64,000 nt of DNA from an uncultured Paracoccaceae bacterium. GTDB taxonomy: Bacteria; Pseudomonadota; Alphaproteobacteria; Rhodobacterales; Rhodobacteraceae. Location: contig CANLQO010000003.1 of the NCBI GenBank assembly GCA_947493335.1, positions 124,001 to 188,000 on the forward strand. The letters are read 5' to 3'. How positions within the stretch are numbered: position 1 is the stretch's first letter; each line of letters opens with the position of its first letter. The notes under the pieces are model-generated. The model had not been told where the DNA came from. It made no database searches and saw only the letters and a list, made by a program, of their open reading frames with translations. This document shows, piece after piece, positions 29,701-39,151 of the stretch. A program made the translations under genes and the position numbers.

Positions 29701-32700
29701 ACGGCACCAAACGGATCCGGGTTCGCTGACTTCACCAAGGTAAAGGCGGGCGCCGGTGTCGGGCCACCCACCGTCCGGGTCGTGTCATCGCGCACTGGGC
29801 CACCTTGTGGGTTGACCCCTGTCACAAAGGCCGCGTTCAGGATGCTGCCTGCGTCGATATCGTCCTGGGTCACGGTGTAGGGACCAGAACAGCTATTATC
29901 CACAGCGCCCGGTGCGAGAGACCCGATCGTACAATCCAGCGGCAGCAAATCATCACGTGCACGCACGCCCGTGATCGTCTGGTTGCCATTGTTGGTGACG
30001 GTTAGCGTATAGGTGATCACCTCGCCCACAGTGGTAAAGTCGGTCCGATCCGCGGTCTTGACGATCTGAAGCGATGGATCGGTTGCCGCATCCGTTGTCT
30101 CAGAACTAGGGGGCGAGATCACCGGCGTCCCAGGTAGTGGACCAAAGGTCGTACTTGCGGTCGCGCTGTTGGTCACCGAACCGTCATCCAGATCGGCCTG
30201 GTCAATGGTCAGTCGGCCTTCGCAAGTGGCGGTTTCCGCCGGATCAACCGCATTTGCCGGGGTGAAGTCAGGATCGCCACCGGTTGGCGTCCAACAGGTC
30301 ACCGACGCATCCAGAAGCGGGTCATTGATGATGATGTCACGGCTAAAGGCCGCATTGCCGGTATTTGTGACAAGAAACTGATAGACCAGCACATCGTTGA
30401 CTTCGTCAAACTCCAGCCCCGGCTGCACACTGGTATCTGGGTTTTCAATCCGCAGAAGCGATTTAACAACCGTCAGACCCGGTGCTGCGCCGGTGGGTAC
30501 GGTCACGGAATCCGGTGGAGAAGTGGTGCCGTCTACGGTGGCCGTCGCCGTATTCGTGGCAGAGCCGACATCGACGTCATCCTGCGTCACGGTGTAGCTG
30601 GCGGTGCAGACCAGCACTGCGCCGGGTGCCATTCCTGGATTCGGGTTGGCCGGGCAAGTGGCGCCGCCGGGGATCAGGTTGTCAGCGACCGTCACCAGAC
30701 CTGTCAGGTTTACGTTGCCGGTGTTGGTGACACTGTATTCAAACGATATGACCGCGCCTGAGATAAAGTTCGTCGGGTTCGTGACGTCGTTGTCACCGGT
30801 GGAGATCGAGATCGCCTCTTTGTCCACGCTCACCGCCGGATTTTGCTGGGCTGGCACGCTTTCGGTGGCCGCCGGGCTGGTCGTCGAGCCGTCTGTCGCA
30901 GTGGCGCTGTTGTCCACCTGTCCTGCATTCAGGTCATCCTGATCCACGGCATAGGACCCCGAACAGGTCAGAGACGCACCAGGGGCCAGGGGCACGGGTC
31001 CACAAGAGATTGTTCCACCGGCATTGGTGATCAATGGGTCGGTGATGCTGATCGGGTCAGTGATGGTGACGTTGCCCGCATTCGTGACCGTAAAGGTATA
31101 GGTCAGTACATCGCCAACCGTGTCAAAAGTCGGTCCGCCTGCTGTCAGTTCCTTTACCAGCGTCAGCGCCGGATTGGACGGGATTGTCAGAACGGTGACG
31201 TCACTGTTGTCACCGGGTGTGCCGGCGTCAGTCAGGTCATCAACCGGTGTCCCATTGGGATCGGTTCCCGCGACCCGCGCCTGATTGTCGATACCGCCTG
31301 CGTCAATGTCCGCCTGTGTCAGCTGATATGTCGCGCGATAAGTCGCGGTTTCACCTGGGATCAGGGTGCCAGCGCTTGATCCTGCATCGGCACTAAAGAA
31401 CGTCGGACCAGAGGATAGCGTCAAGATCGTGCCGTCCGCGCGGCGCAGCGTGTCTTCTGCGACCCCGACGCCCGTCAGCGTGACATTGCCAGTATTGGTC
31501 GCTGTGATGTCAAACCGGACGATCCCGTTCAGCGTTGTTGGACCGGAAGTGATCACCTTTTCGCCCTCGATATCGGGCATCGGCGGGATGGTCAGTGTCG
31601 TCGGGGTCGACCCACCGCCCGGTGTCGGGTGCGAAATGTCGTCAACAGGCGTACCAAACGGATCCTCGGCACTGGCTGTCGCGGTGTTCGCCAAACCACC
31701 AGCATCGATGTCGTCCTGCGTCAACACATGGGTCAGCTGATATGTCCAGACTTCGGTCAGGCCAAGCTCTCCATCTCCGCCCGTGTCACCGCCAGTAAAG
31801 ACAGGCACCGAAGGTGTGATCGGTGTGCCATCGGCGCGCGTCAGGCTGTCAGACAGCGACACATTGTCGAGCGTCACGTTACCGGTGTTGCTGACGCTGA
31901 TGTTGAAGACGACCGTTTGGCCCGCCACCAATGAGCCGGGCGGCGTCACGGTCTTGACGGTTTCAAGCGATGGGTCGGGGTCCTCGACATCCACAGTCTC
32001 GGTCGCCGTCTGTGTTGGTGGCGGTGTCACGCCTGCGGGCGGCGTTGCCACGGCACTGACGGTATTGGTCAGATCATTGCCTGCATCAATGTCGGCCTGT
32101 GTGACTACGTAGGTCGCTGTCAATTGAGCACTGAGGCCCGGATCAAGCGATGCAATAACGCCGCCACCGGAGATAGTCAGGTTCGACGTGCCGCTGGCAG
32201 AGGTATGGGCATCGCTCAACGTGATATTGGTCAACGTCACATTGCCGGTGTTCTGGACCGTGTAGGTGTATGTGATCGTGTCACCCTCAGCCACGTTTGT
32301 CGTGTCAGAGGCGGCTTTGGCGATGGTAAAGGCGGGGTTGCGCGTGCCATTTACCGTGGCCGTATCGTCATCACTGATCGTGCCCGGATTGATGGGATCA
32401 TTCACCGTCGCGGTCGCGATGTTGGTCACAAAGCCCGCGTCTACGTCATCCTGATCAACCGGATAGGTGCCTGTGCAGATAAAGAAACTGTCAGGCAAGA
32501 GGACCGGATCGAAATCAGGCGCCGGGCCGGTGTCGGGCCGGGGGTCACCACAAGTAAGCGACGGGATCAAATCGTCGGTCACTATGGTCGCGTCCGTGAT
32601 GGTGACGTTGCCAGTGTTGGCAATCACGTAGCGGTAGTCGAGCGTATCGCCATCGGCCGAGAATGTCGTATCCAACGCCTCTTTGACAATCGTGACCGCT

Positions 32701-35700
32701 GGTTCGCGGGTGGGGCCCGAACCAGTGATGTCATCGCTGTCATCCACGGGGCCATAGGTGTCAGTGGTCGAATTCGCTGTTGCCACATTATCAATGGTGC
32801 CGCGGTCGATATCGTCCTGCGTGACGGTATAGGTGAAGACGCAGGATGTGTCCTGCTGCCCCGGGGCCAGCGGGCCGATATCGCATTGTTCTCCGGGGAA
32901 CAGGACGTCCGTCACGGTTGTGCTTGTCAGCGTGATGTTGCCGCTGTTCGTTACGGTGATCTGGTAAGGAACCTGCTGCCCAACGGCCGAGAAAGCCGTC
33001 ATCGGTTCGCCCTGCGCCAGCTCCTTGAGGATTGTCACATCCGGGTTTGGCGTTTCGAGCGGGTGCATATTGTCATCGCTGCCTGTGACGCTCACGCCCT
33101 GCGGCGTGTTACCCGCGACGCCGACCAGATTGTCCAGCGTGAGGCCCGCATCAAGATCGGCCTGCTGGACCACATAGGTGCCGGTACAGACCGCCTGCTG
33201 ACCGGGGGCGAGGGTCGTGGGGCTGGCAGCCCCATTGTAAAGACAGCTGAGTCCCGGGATCAGCGGATCAGAGATCGCAAGGCCGGAAATTGTCTGATTG
33301 CCATCATTGTCGACCGTGATCTGATAGGTCAGCATGTCACCCACGGCGGCAGGGTTGTTACCCGCACTGACCGACTTGTCGACTGTCAAGAGGTTGTTGG
33401 CCTCACCCGGCACTGTTGCCTGAACAGGCGGGGACGAGATTTCAGAACTGCCAGACGGAATTGTGGTTACGATACCGGCTGCGTTGTTAGTGACAAAGCC
33501 GGTCGCGACACCTGCAGCAACCGCGTCCAGATCGGCCTGCGTCACCGTGTAGGTCGGCTGCTCAAAGCAGGTAAACGTCTCACCGGGATCAAGATCATCG
33601 GTCGGCCCGGCTGAGGCCGTGTCGCGAGTGCGATCAAAACACTCAATATCTCCGGGGATCTTGTCATCCCGGATCACGATACGCCGCGCGATCGATGGGG
33701 CCAGCGCGCCGCCGGGGCTCGTGTTGGTCACGGTGAACGTATACGTGATGACGTCACCCACCATGTTGAACGTACTGACATCCGGCGTCTTGGTGATCGA
33801 AATGGTCGGCGGTTCGCCTTCGGGCACGGTCTTTGAGGTTGGCGGGCTGTCGACGGTCGGGCTTGTAGCAAAGGCCGTGTTGGTCACGCTGCCAAAGGCC
33901 ACGTCATCAGTCGTGATCGGATAGGTGGCGGTACAGGTCACCGGCGCATCGGTCGGATCAAGACTGCCCGCAAAACAGGTGAATGTGCCGATCAGGTTAT
34001 CCACAATATCAATCGGGCCAACGATGGTCTGGTTGCCGGTGTTGGTGATCTCATAGGTGTATTCGAGCGTCGAAGAGGTGTTGAAACCACCGTCGCCCAG
34101 AATGTTGCTCAGGGTTTTCACGACTTCCATAGCGGGGGTCTGCACCGCGTTGACGGTGACAGAGGCAGGCGTCGGCGTGTTCACCGGGTTGCCGCCAAAG
34201 GTGGTCGAGGCTGTCGCACTGTTCGTGAAGGTGCCTGCGTCGATATCCGACTGCTCAGCCGTCCAGATTGCGGTGCAGGTCACCGACCCGCCCGGAGCGA
34301 CAGATCCAGTGCCGCAGGCCAGCGCTGGATCAATATCAGGGTCATTGACGGTGAAAGGTGCGGTCAGCGTCACGTTGCCGGTATTTCTGACCGTGAAGGT
34401 ATAGCTGATCGTGTCACCAACAGCGGTGTAGGTCGACGGCGTGCCTGCTGTGACGGCCTTTTGGATTTCGATGCCGGGGGTTTGACCTGCGCTGACTGTC
34501 ACGGTGTCGGTGGGTGATGTCACTGCCGCGCTTCCAGATGGATAGGTTGCCGAGGGCACGACAGGCTGCGTCACTTCCGCAAAGGCGATATTGGTCACAT
34601 CGCCCGCATCCAGATCGGCCTGCGTGACCGTATAGGTCGCGGTACAGTTCAGACTGTCGCCGGGCGCAAGGCCCGTGCCGATGGGGTCGCAAACAACCGG
34701 TGTGCGGTCATCATCAACCGTGATCGGCTCTGTGATTGTGATCGCGCCGGGGTTGCCCGTCAGCACATTGGTCACGACGTAAGAATAGCTGATCGTATCG
34801 CCAACAGCCGTGAAACCACCGGTGGGCGAGGACTTCACGATGCTCAGTTCCGGTGTCTGGTCCGGTCCTGGGATGGTGTTTTCGTCCGATGCATCTACCG
34901 CCGTGCCTTCGGTCGTGACACCGACCACATTCACGGTATTCACAACTGATCCGTCATCGACCTCATCTTGTGTGATGGTCAATTCGGCACTCAGCGCAGG
35001 CGCTCCACCTGCACAGGTCGAGGTGGACTCACCCGGCCCCAGATCGTCCAGTGCACAGTTCAGCGTGATGCGCGGATCAGGGTCGTCAATCGACAGACCG
35101 GTCAGGGTCACATTGCCGGTATTGGTCACAACAAAGTTGTAGGTGAGCGTATCGCCCAGCGCGAAGGCGCTGGGGTTGCCCGCGATGGACTTCACAACGG
35201 TCAGGCCGGGGTTCTCGGCGGGGCCGATCACGTCAACAGACGCGCTGTCGGTTTCATCAGGACCCAATGGCGGCGTACCGGTGACACCCCCCACATTGGT
35301 AAACTGGCCCGCATCTACGTCGGCCTGCGTGACCGTATAGGTCCCCGTACAGCTATAGCTCGCACCCGGCCCAAGGTCCTGTGGCGCGCACGCGGGCGCA
35401 AATGTCACGTCAGGATCGGTGATCGTCACATTCGTCAACGTGACGTTGCCCGTGTTGGTCGCCGACAGCGTAAACGTGACCACGTCGTTTTCCAGCGTAT
35501 AGCCACCATCCGCCACTTTGGTCACCTCAACCGAAGGATCGGCAGCGGGCCCGGTGACAGTGTTGGGGTCACTTTCGTTCAAACCATTTGCGGCAGAGGC
35601 GGCATTGGCCGTGTTCAGATAAGCGCCCGCATCGATATCCGCCTGCGTGATGGTATGGCTGCCCGCGCAACTGCTGTTGGTGTCGCCGGGCGCGATGGCC

Positions 35701-38700
35701 GGCAGATTACAGGTCAGCCCAAGCTGTGGGTCAGTGACAACGACATCTGTCAACGTCACCTTGCCGTCATTGGTGACATCGATCACGTAATCAATCCGGT
35801 CGCCAACAGCAGCAAAGGTGGTGGCAGAGGCGCGCTTGTCGATCGCAAGGCTTGGCAGAACCGTCGCATCGGCGTTCACCGTTTCACTGTCCGATCCGGT
35901 CAGCGGCGCGCCCGATGGCGTCCGGCCCAGCGCAGTGGCGTTATTGGTAACGGACCCGTTGTCGAGATCATTCTGCGTCACGTTGTAGGTGTAGGTCGCG
36001 GGGCAGTTCACAGTCGCGAAGGGGCCAATCGGGCCCACCGTGCAGACGGAACCACCCAAAAGCGGGTCAGAGACCGTCACCGTCGTAATCGTCTGGGCCG
36101 AGGTATTGGTGACGCTGAAGGTATAATCAATCGGATCACCAACATCGCCAAAGTCTGCGGTCGCTGTCATCTTGTCGAGTGTCAGACCCGGCGTGATGTC
36201 GGCAGGCACGGTTGCGCTCGTCTGGGGGCTGGTCACGTCAGTGCCCGCAACTGCAAGTGTCGCGGATGCGATGTTCGTTACCTCACCTGCGTCGATATCA
36301 GCCTGCGTCACGTTGTAAGTGCCAGTACAGGTCAGGCTGTCACCGATCAGCAGCGCGGCGGGCAGCGGGTTAGGGTCCGCACAATCAACACCCCCCGCCC
36401 CGATCTTGTCGTCGGCAACAATTGTTGTCGCATCAACGCCCGTCAGATCAATGTCCAGCGTGCCGTCATTGGTGACCGTAAAGGTATAGGTGATCGTCTC
36501 ACCCAGCGTGGTGAAATTCGCAAGATCGGCCGATTTGCTGATGGCAAGCGAAGGGGTGCCGGTCGGCGACAGGCTTACGCTGTCGGAATTCGATGTAACG
36601 GGGTTGCCGTCAAATGTTGTCGTCGCGGTGGCGGCGTTGTTCACAAAACCCGCAGTCACATCCGCCGTCGTAATGGTGTAGGTCGCAGAGCAGGTCACGC
36701 TGTCCATTGGTGCCAATGCGCCTGTAGGGCAGGAGATGGCAGAGCCGAACTTGTTGTCGTCAACGCTGAAGGGTCCGGCCAGTTCCACGTTTCCTGTGTT
36801 GGTGACCAGATAGCTGTAACTGATTGTCTGCCCGGTCAGGAACGATCCATCAAAGCTGCCCGACTTATCCATGCTCAGCGCCGGGTTCTGGTCGGCAGCA
36901 ATCGTCAGATCATCGACGACGGGCGTGATCGGGGTTCCGTCTGGTGTGGTGCCATTGGCAGTGGCGGTGTTGGTGACTTCGCCTGCGTCCAGATCAGCTT
37001 GCGTGACGGTGTAGGGGTCAGAGGTACAGGTGATGCTGCCACCTGCAGGAATCGACGTGGCCGGACAGGTCAGCGTGACCTTGTCATCGGCCAGATCAAT
37101 CGCATCCAGCCGAACGTTGCCGGTGTTGGTCAAAAGATAGCTGTAGACCAGTTGATCGGTGGTGGCGCTAAAGGGGTCCGGGCCGCTCGACAATGACTTC
37201 TCAACCGTCAGGGCAGGCATAAACACCGCCGGGATCGTCGCGTCATCGCTGCCATTGGCGGTGGCCCCGCTGACGGTGATCGTGGCGCTGGCGGTGTTCA
37301 GAACCTCTCCGTTGTCGATATCCGACTGCTGTACGGTATAGCTTGCCTGACAGGTCACGGTGATCCCGGGCGCAACGGGGCCGGTGGGGCATGAGACGCT
37401 GGGATCAAGCGTATCGCTGACCGTGGGCGGTCCGGGCCACGTTACGTTGCCGATGTTGCGGATCGCGATGTCATAGGTCAGTACGTCACCCACCGCATCG
37501 TAATTTGCGGTGCCTGCGGTCTTCGTCAGTTCCATCGCCGGGGCCGAAGCCGGACCCGTCACCGTCGTCCCTGCTGTGTCACTCAGCACCTGGTTATTGG
37601 GATCGCGGGCGCTTGCGCTGGCCGTGTTCAGCAGTTGCGTCCCCGCCGCTGCATTATCCACATCCGCTTGCGACACAACATAGGTGCCCGTGCAGGTCAC
37701 CGTGTTGTCGGTGTTTTGCGCCGACAAAGGGGCCACCTCTGTCGCGTCACAGGACAGCGACGGGATCAACGGATCGTTCACCTGAACATTGGTCAATGTT
37801 GCGTTGCCGGTGTTCGTCAGCGTGACCGTATAGGTGATGACTTGTCCCGCGGTCGTAAAGCTGGCGGGCGACGCGCTTTTGGACAGTGTCATTGCCGGGG
37901 CAAGCGTCGGACCGGTTAGCGTCACCTCGGCCTCCAACTGGCCCAGTTGGCCAAATTCGGGATCCCCGTTGGCATTTGCGATGTTGGTAAGCGTACCCGC
38001 ATCGATGTCGTCCTGAGTGACAACATAGGTCGCCTCGCAACTTGATATCGCAGGCGCAGGCTGGCCGCTTTCGGTTAATGGCAGAAATGTCGGGCTACAC
38101 GTGACGTTGCCGATCCTGTCATCAAAAACGGTGATGTTCGAGATGTTGACCGACCCGATGTTGGCAACCTCGTAGTCATAGGTAATGACCTGCCCAACCG
38201 TCAGATAATCCGTGGCACCTCCACGACGCACCTTCGTCAGTTCGTATCCCGGTGCAATTGTGCGGATATCTTCGTTTGGCAGCGACGGGCCACGCGTGAA
38301 GTCCCAATAGTTATCGTTGGGCGTCCGGTCGCGGACCTGTGTGGTGGTCTGGTTTGTGGTCAGTATGTTCTGCAAAAGCGCCGGATTGGTCGAACTAAAC
38401 CAGCCGGTATTGGTGGTGTTGTTGCCAAAACCGTCCTGAAAACCAAAACTCTGCGTGCCATCGGTGTTGGTGATCTCGGTGGTCAGACCCGACCAACTAC
38501 CAACGTTATAGCCATTCATAACCAGATTGATGTTGTTGCGGTCAAATCCGCCAACCTGTGTGTCGCCGTCATAAGCGGTAAAGCGAATGTCGATACGCGC
38601 GATTGCCCCACCGAAGTAATCTGTACAGCTTCGGAACCCGCAATCGAGAGAGATCGGATCGTTGATCGTAAAGGGATTACCGCGAAACTGGCTGGGCTGG

Positions 38701-38948
38701 CCAGTGTTTTGAAATCCGATAAAGGCGCCATCCGGGTTCGAAAACTGGTAATAGATGTTTCCGTTCACGCCAGTCAGCACCATCGCGATGCCGCCCGCCT
38801 CTGGATATTCAGGCGGCAGGGTGACCCCTGTGCCTGGGACGGTGGTCGTAAATGTCGTTGCTGCAGCAGTTTGCCCGAAACATGCCACGGCGACCGCCGC
38901 GACACGCGCAATTTTCCCCACAAGTTTCTTGCTTTGCCTAAGCAACAT
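26733..38948 (-). CDS. Giant secreted DUF11-repeat protein with SdrD B-like and OmpA-like C-terminal segments
   Basis: A 4071-residue exported protein filling 12.2 kb. The ATG at 38948 follows CAGGGGCTCTTC and starts a signal peptide ending near FGQTAAA; an earlier in-frame start at 39035 lacks these. Residues to about 230 form an N-terminal beta domain. Then come 28 clear DUF11-type repeats of about 120 residues, each with a VTNTGNVTL-like strand and a YTVTQADIDAG-like strand, most with two Cys. Two divergent repeats follow, then an SdrD B-like domain (IIGKVFDDENFNGYQDG), and a last segment VVLNLNYYVNGESREIAND resembling the end of OmpA-like domains. It is likely a surface or periplasm-spanning adhesin or stalk. 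It lacks LPXTG and RTX repeats. Confidence 0.85.
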   Translation of the reverse strand: MLLRQSKKLVGKIARVAAVAVACFGQTAAATTFTTTVPGTGVTLPPEYPEAGGIAMVLTGVNGNIYYQFSNPDGAFIGFQNTGQPSQFRGNPFTINDPISLDCGFRSCTDYFGGAIARIDIRFTAYDGDTQVGGFDRNNINLVMNGYNVGSWSGLTTEITNTDGTQSFGFQDGFGNNTTNTGWFSSTNPALLQNILTTNQTTTQVRDRTPNDNYWDFTRGPSLPNEDIRTIAPGYELTKVRRGGATDYLTVGQVITYDYEVANIGSVNISNITVFDDRIGNVTCSPTFLPLTESGQPAPAISSCEATYVVTQDDIDAGTLTNIANANGDPEFGQLGQLEAEVTLTGPTLAPAMTLSKSASPASFTTAGQVITYTVTLTNTGNATLTNVQVNDPLIPSLSCDATEVAPLSAQNTDNTVTCTGTYVVSQADVDNAAAGTQLLNTASASARDPNNQVLSDTAGTTVTGPASAPAMELTKTAGTANYDAVGDVLTYDIAIRNIGNVTWPGPPTVSDTLDPSVSCPTGPVAPGITVTCQASYTVQQSDIDNGEVLNTASATITVSGATANGSDDATIPAVFMPALTVEKSLSSGPDPFSATTDQLVYSYLLTNTGNVRLDAIDLADDKVTLTCPATSIPAGGSITCTSDPYTVTQADLDAGEVTNTATANGTTPDGTPITPVVDDLTIAADQNPALSMDKSGSFDGSFLTGQTISYSYLVTNTGNVELAGPFSVDDNKFGSAISCPTGALAPMDSVTCSATYTITTADVTAGFVNNAATATTTFDGNPVTSNSDSVSLSPTGTPSLAISKSADLANFTTLGETITYTFTVTNDGTLDIDLTGVDATTIVADDKIGAGGVDCADPNPLPAALLIGDSLTCTGTYNVTQADIDAGEVTNIASATLAVAGTDVTSPQTSATVPADITPGLTLDKMTATADFGDVGDPIDYTFSVTNTSAQTITTVTVSDPLLGGSVCTVGPIGPFATVNCPATYTYNVTQNDLDNGSVTNNATALGRTPSGAPLTGSDSETVNADATVLPSLAIDKRASATTFAAVGDRIDYVIDVTNDGKVTLTDVVVTDPQLGLTCNLPAIAPGDTNSSCAGSHTITQADIDAGAYLNTANAASAANGLNESDPNTVTGPAADPSVEVTKVADGGYTLENDVVTFTLSATNTGNVTLTNVTITDPDVTFAPACAPQDLGPGASYSCTGTYTVTQADVDAGQFTNVGGVTGTPPLGPDETDSASVDVIGPAENPGLTVVKSIAGNPSAFALGDTLTYNFVVTNTGNVTLTGLSIDDPDPRITLNCALDDLGPGESTSTCAGGAPALSAELTITQDEVDDGSVVNTVNVVGVTTEGTAVDASDENTIPGPDQTPELSIVKSSPTGGFTAVGDTISYSYVVTNVLTGNPGAITITEPITVDDDRTPVVCDPIGTGLAPGDSLNCTATYTVTQADLDAGDVTNIAFAEVTQPVVPSATYPSGSAAVTSPTDTVTVSAGQTPGIEIQKAVTAGTPSTYTAVGDTISYTFTVRNTGNVTLTAPFTVNDPDIDPALACGTGSVAPGGSVTCTAIWTAEQSDIDAGTFTNSATASTTFGGNPVNTPTPASVTVNAVQTPAMEVVKTLSNILGDGGFNTSSTLEYTYEITNTGNQTIVGPIDIVDNLIGTFTCFAGSLDPTDAPVTCTATYPITTDDVAFGSVTNTAFATSPTVDSPPTSKTVPEGEPPTISITKTPDVSTFNMVGDVITYTFTVTNTSPGGALAPSIARRIVIRDDKIPGDIECFDRTRDTASAGPTDDLDPGETFTCFEQPTYTVTQADLDAVAAGVATGFVTNNAAGIVTTIPSGSSEISSPPVQATVPGEANNLLTVDKSVSAGNNPAAVGDMLTYQITVDNDGNQTISGLAISDPLIPGLSCLYNGAASPTTLAPGQQAVCTGTYVVQQADLDAGLTLDNLVGVAGNTPQGVSVTGSDDNMHPLETPNPDVTILKELAQGEPMTAFSAVGQQVPYQITVTNSGNITLTSTTVTDVLFPGEQCDIGPLAPGQQDTSCVFTYTVTQDDIDRGTIDNVATANSTTDTYGPVDDSDDITGSGPTREPAVTIVKEALDTTFSADGDTLDYRYVIANTGNVTITDATIVTDDLIPSLTCGDPRPDTGPAPDFDPVLLPDSFFICTGTYPVDQDDVDAGFVTNIATATVNDPINPGTISDDDTATVNGTRNPAFTIAKAASDTTNVAEGDTITYTYTVQNTGNVTLTNITLSDAHTSASGTSNLTISGGGVIASLDPGLSAQLTATYVVTQADIDAGNDLTNTVSAVATPPAGVTPPPTQTATETVDVEDPDPSLETVKTVTPPGSLVAGQTVVFNISVSNTGNVTLDNVSLSDSLTRADGTPITPSVPVFTGGDTGGDGELGLTEVWTYQLTHVLTQDDIDAGGLANTATASAEDPFGTPVDDISHPTPGGGSTPTTLTIPPMPDIEGEKVITSGPTTLNGIVRFDITATNTGNVTLTGVGVAEDTLRRADGTILTLSSGPTFFSADAGSSAGTLIPGETATYRATYQLTQADIDAGGIDNQARVAGTDPNGTPVDDLTDAGTPGDNSDVTVLTIPSNPALTLVKELTAGGPTFDTVGDVLTYTFTVTNAGNVTITDPISITDPLITNAGGTISCGPVPLAPGASLTCSGSYAVDQDDLNAGQVDNSATATDGSTTSPAATESVPAQQNPAVSVDKEAISISTGDNDVTNPTNFISGAVISFEYSVTNTGNVNLTGLVTVADNLIPGGATCPANPNPGMAPGAVLVCTASYTVTQDDVDVGSATNTATATVDGTTSPPDSVTVPTGAAPGLTVVKSLLRIENPDTSVQPGLEFDEVNDVLVYQFLVTNTGNAAFSRDIIINDPLLDASVTCWTPTGGDPDFTPANAVDPAETATCEGRLTIDQADLDDGSVTNSATASTTFGPLPGTPVISPPSSETTDAATDPSLQIVKTADRTDFTTVGEVITYTLTVTNNGNQTITGVRARDDLLPLDCTIGSLAPGAVDNSCSGPYTVTQDDIDAGSILNAAFVTGVNPQGGPVRDDTTRTVGGPTPAPAFTLVKSANPDPFGAVGSAVTYTFTVQNTGNVTLSDLQITDDIISPAFTCDIAQLNVGATDDTCTLSYTVTQDDKDAGEIENTARAEATDPNGTVVNREDTITTPSVPVMPGLKAVKTSSAPNAFLGTTVTYTLRLINTGDVTLTIGSLTDTMTRRNFAATPTALTTPFGGLTGDTDGDGKLDVTEVWTYTATKVISQADIDAGGFDNTVLVAATDPFGTPVDDTSDDGNDADGNTDDDPTEFVIVPGPAVSLVKTITTTGAVAGDEVVFTLVATNQGNTTLFGIDVTDTVTDANGNVVSTAAPTIVNPASLPGSIAPGQVLTFELRYVLTQDDIDAGGIANTATINATAPNGDPVDDISDDGDNTDGNTMDDPTVLTILPDPALEVTKRAVPFADPDTPVVAGDVAEFTITAENTGTVTLSDLAITDTLTNLNGDPLTPDSVTFVDGTDEFVLLPGAVNTFTVLYTLTQADIDSGGVENTATGDSLDPSGNPITDISDNGIDDDGNTTDDPTVLPINQIATMEATKEATIPELVAANRYQVTFDMTVTNTGNITQTDIQVIDDLVAFTTPAELISTTAPTATGWSGTGGPNPAFNGASDTNMLTDGVSLAPGDVGTLQIIVEYDTSQGFPGQANTISVVSATVTTPVTAEVSIPRVAAPDIFASKSVAPEKVLRGGTVTYTLTFQNRLAQEEPGLTAVDIMPAGVIYTPGTAEFDGVAIDDPVIVGDQLRWSSLTLAPLGTSNLTFDARVVGDAVEMVNRAYMLGPDGTVVSNIATATITRPPEPVFECADIIGKVFDDENFNGYQDGIVEPDRSQITDQTYYGGKGGGKLAPEVALPGAEEGLPGVRLSTVNGTLITTDAYGRFSVPCAELPASIGSNFTLKLDERTLPTGYAVTTENPRTIRVTPGTVAKLNFGAALGNVVDIDLMAAAFGGNTPSAALASGIDNLARQLGDTPVVLNLNYYVNGESREIANDRLRAAEALIRDRWRGAGLRIVATIRAVQ
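27400..38250 (-). repeat. Array of about 30 DUF11-type protein repeats
   Basis: Within the giant gene the repeat unit averages about 360 bases. I count 28 units by the conserved strand of the type YTVTQADIDAG plus two degenerate units at the C-terminal end. Units differ at most positions, so this is an old array rather than a recent tandem expansion. Two subtypes can be seen: a common VTNTATA type, and a longer type with GTPVDDISDDGDNTDGN-like linkers clustered towards the C-terminal third. Confidence 0.85.
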
Positions 38949-39151
38949 GAAGAGCCCCTGACGTAAGTTCTTTTTGTGCGCGGTGTACGCGCTTTCATTT
39001 ACGAATATTAACGTCCCAAGTGACATGGGACGCAAAAAATGAAACGGGGAATGTTGCCAATCTGCGCTTCATTTCGGCAAAAAATTTCCGATGCGTCGCA
39101 AATTGTCTGCATCATAGATGTGCAGGTGCCCAATTTTGGGGCGAAAATGCG
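38949..39151 (-). promoter_or_regulatory. AT-rich leader and promoter region of the giant DUF11 gene
   Basis: A gene-free stretch of 203 bases, noticeably richer in A/T than its neighbours. It contains a seven-base-pair hairpin CGTCCCA/TGGGACG (39012-39018 with 39026-39032) and a small GCGCG/CGCGC stem (38978-38982 with 38988-38992) in the presumed leader. No confident -35/-10 pair can be named. It should hold the promoter of the DUF11 and barrel genes. Confidence 0.4.

Noticed and set aside
32124-33614. Second long antisense open frame (496 codons) in the DUF11 gene
   Set aside because: Same explanation: it mirrors the repeat periodicity of the coding strand and has no recognisable motif or convincing start.
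34968-37196. Long plus-strand open frame (742 codons) opposite the giant DUF11 gene
   Set aside because: It is antisense to strongly patterned DUF11 repeats and reads as repetitive Arg/Gly/His-rich sequence with no domain. GC-rich codon use keeps this frame open by chance.
27400-38250. Repeat array as a CRISPR or DNA-level tandem repeat
   Set aside because: The periodicity is about 360 bases, coding throughout, and conserved at protein rather than DNA level; no identical direct repeats with spacers are seen.
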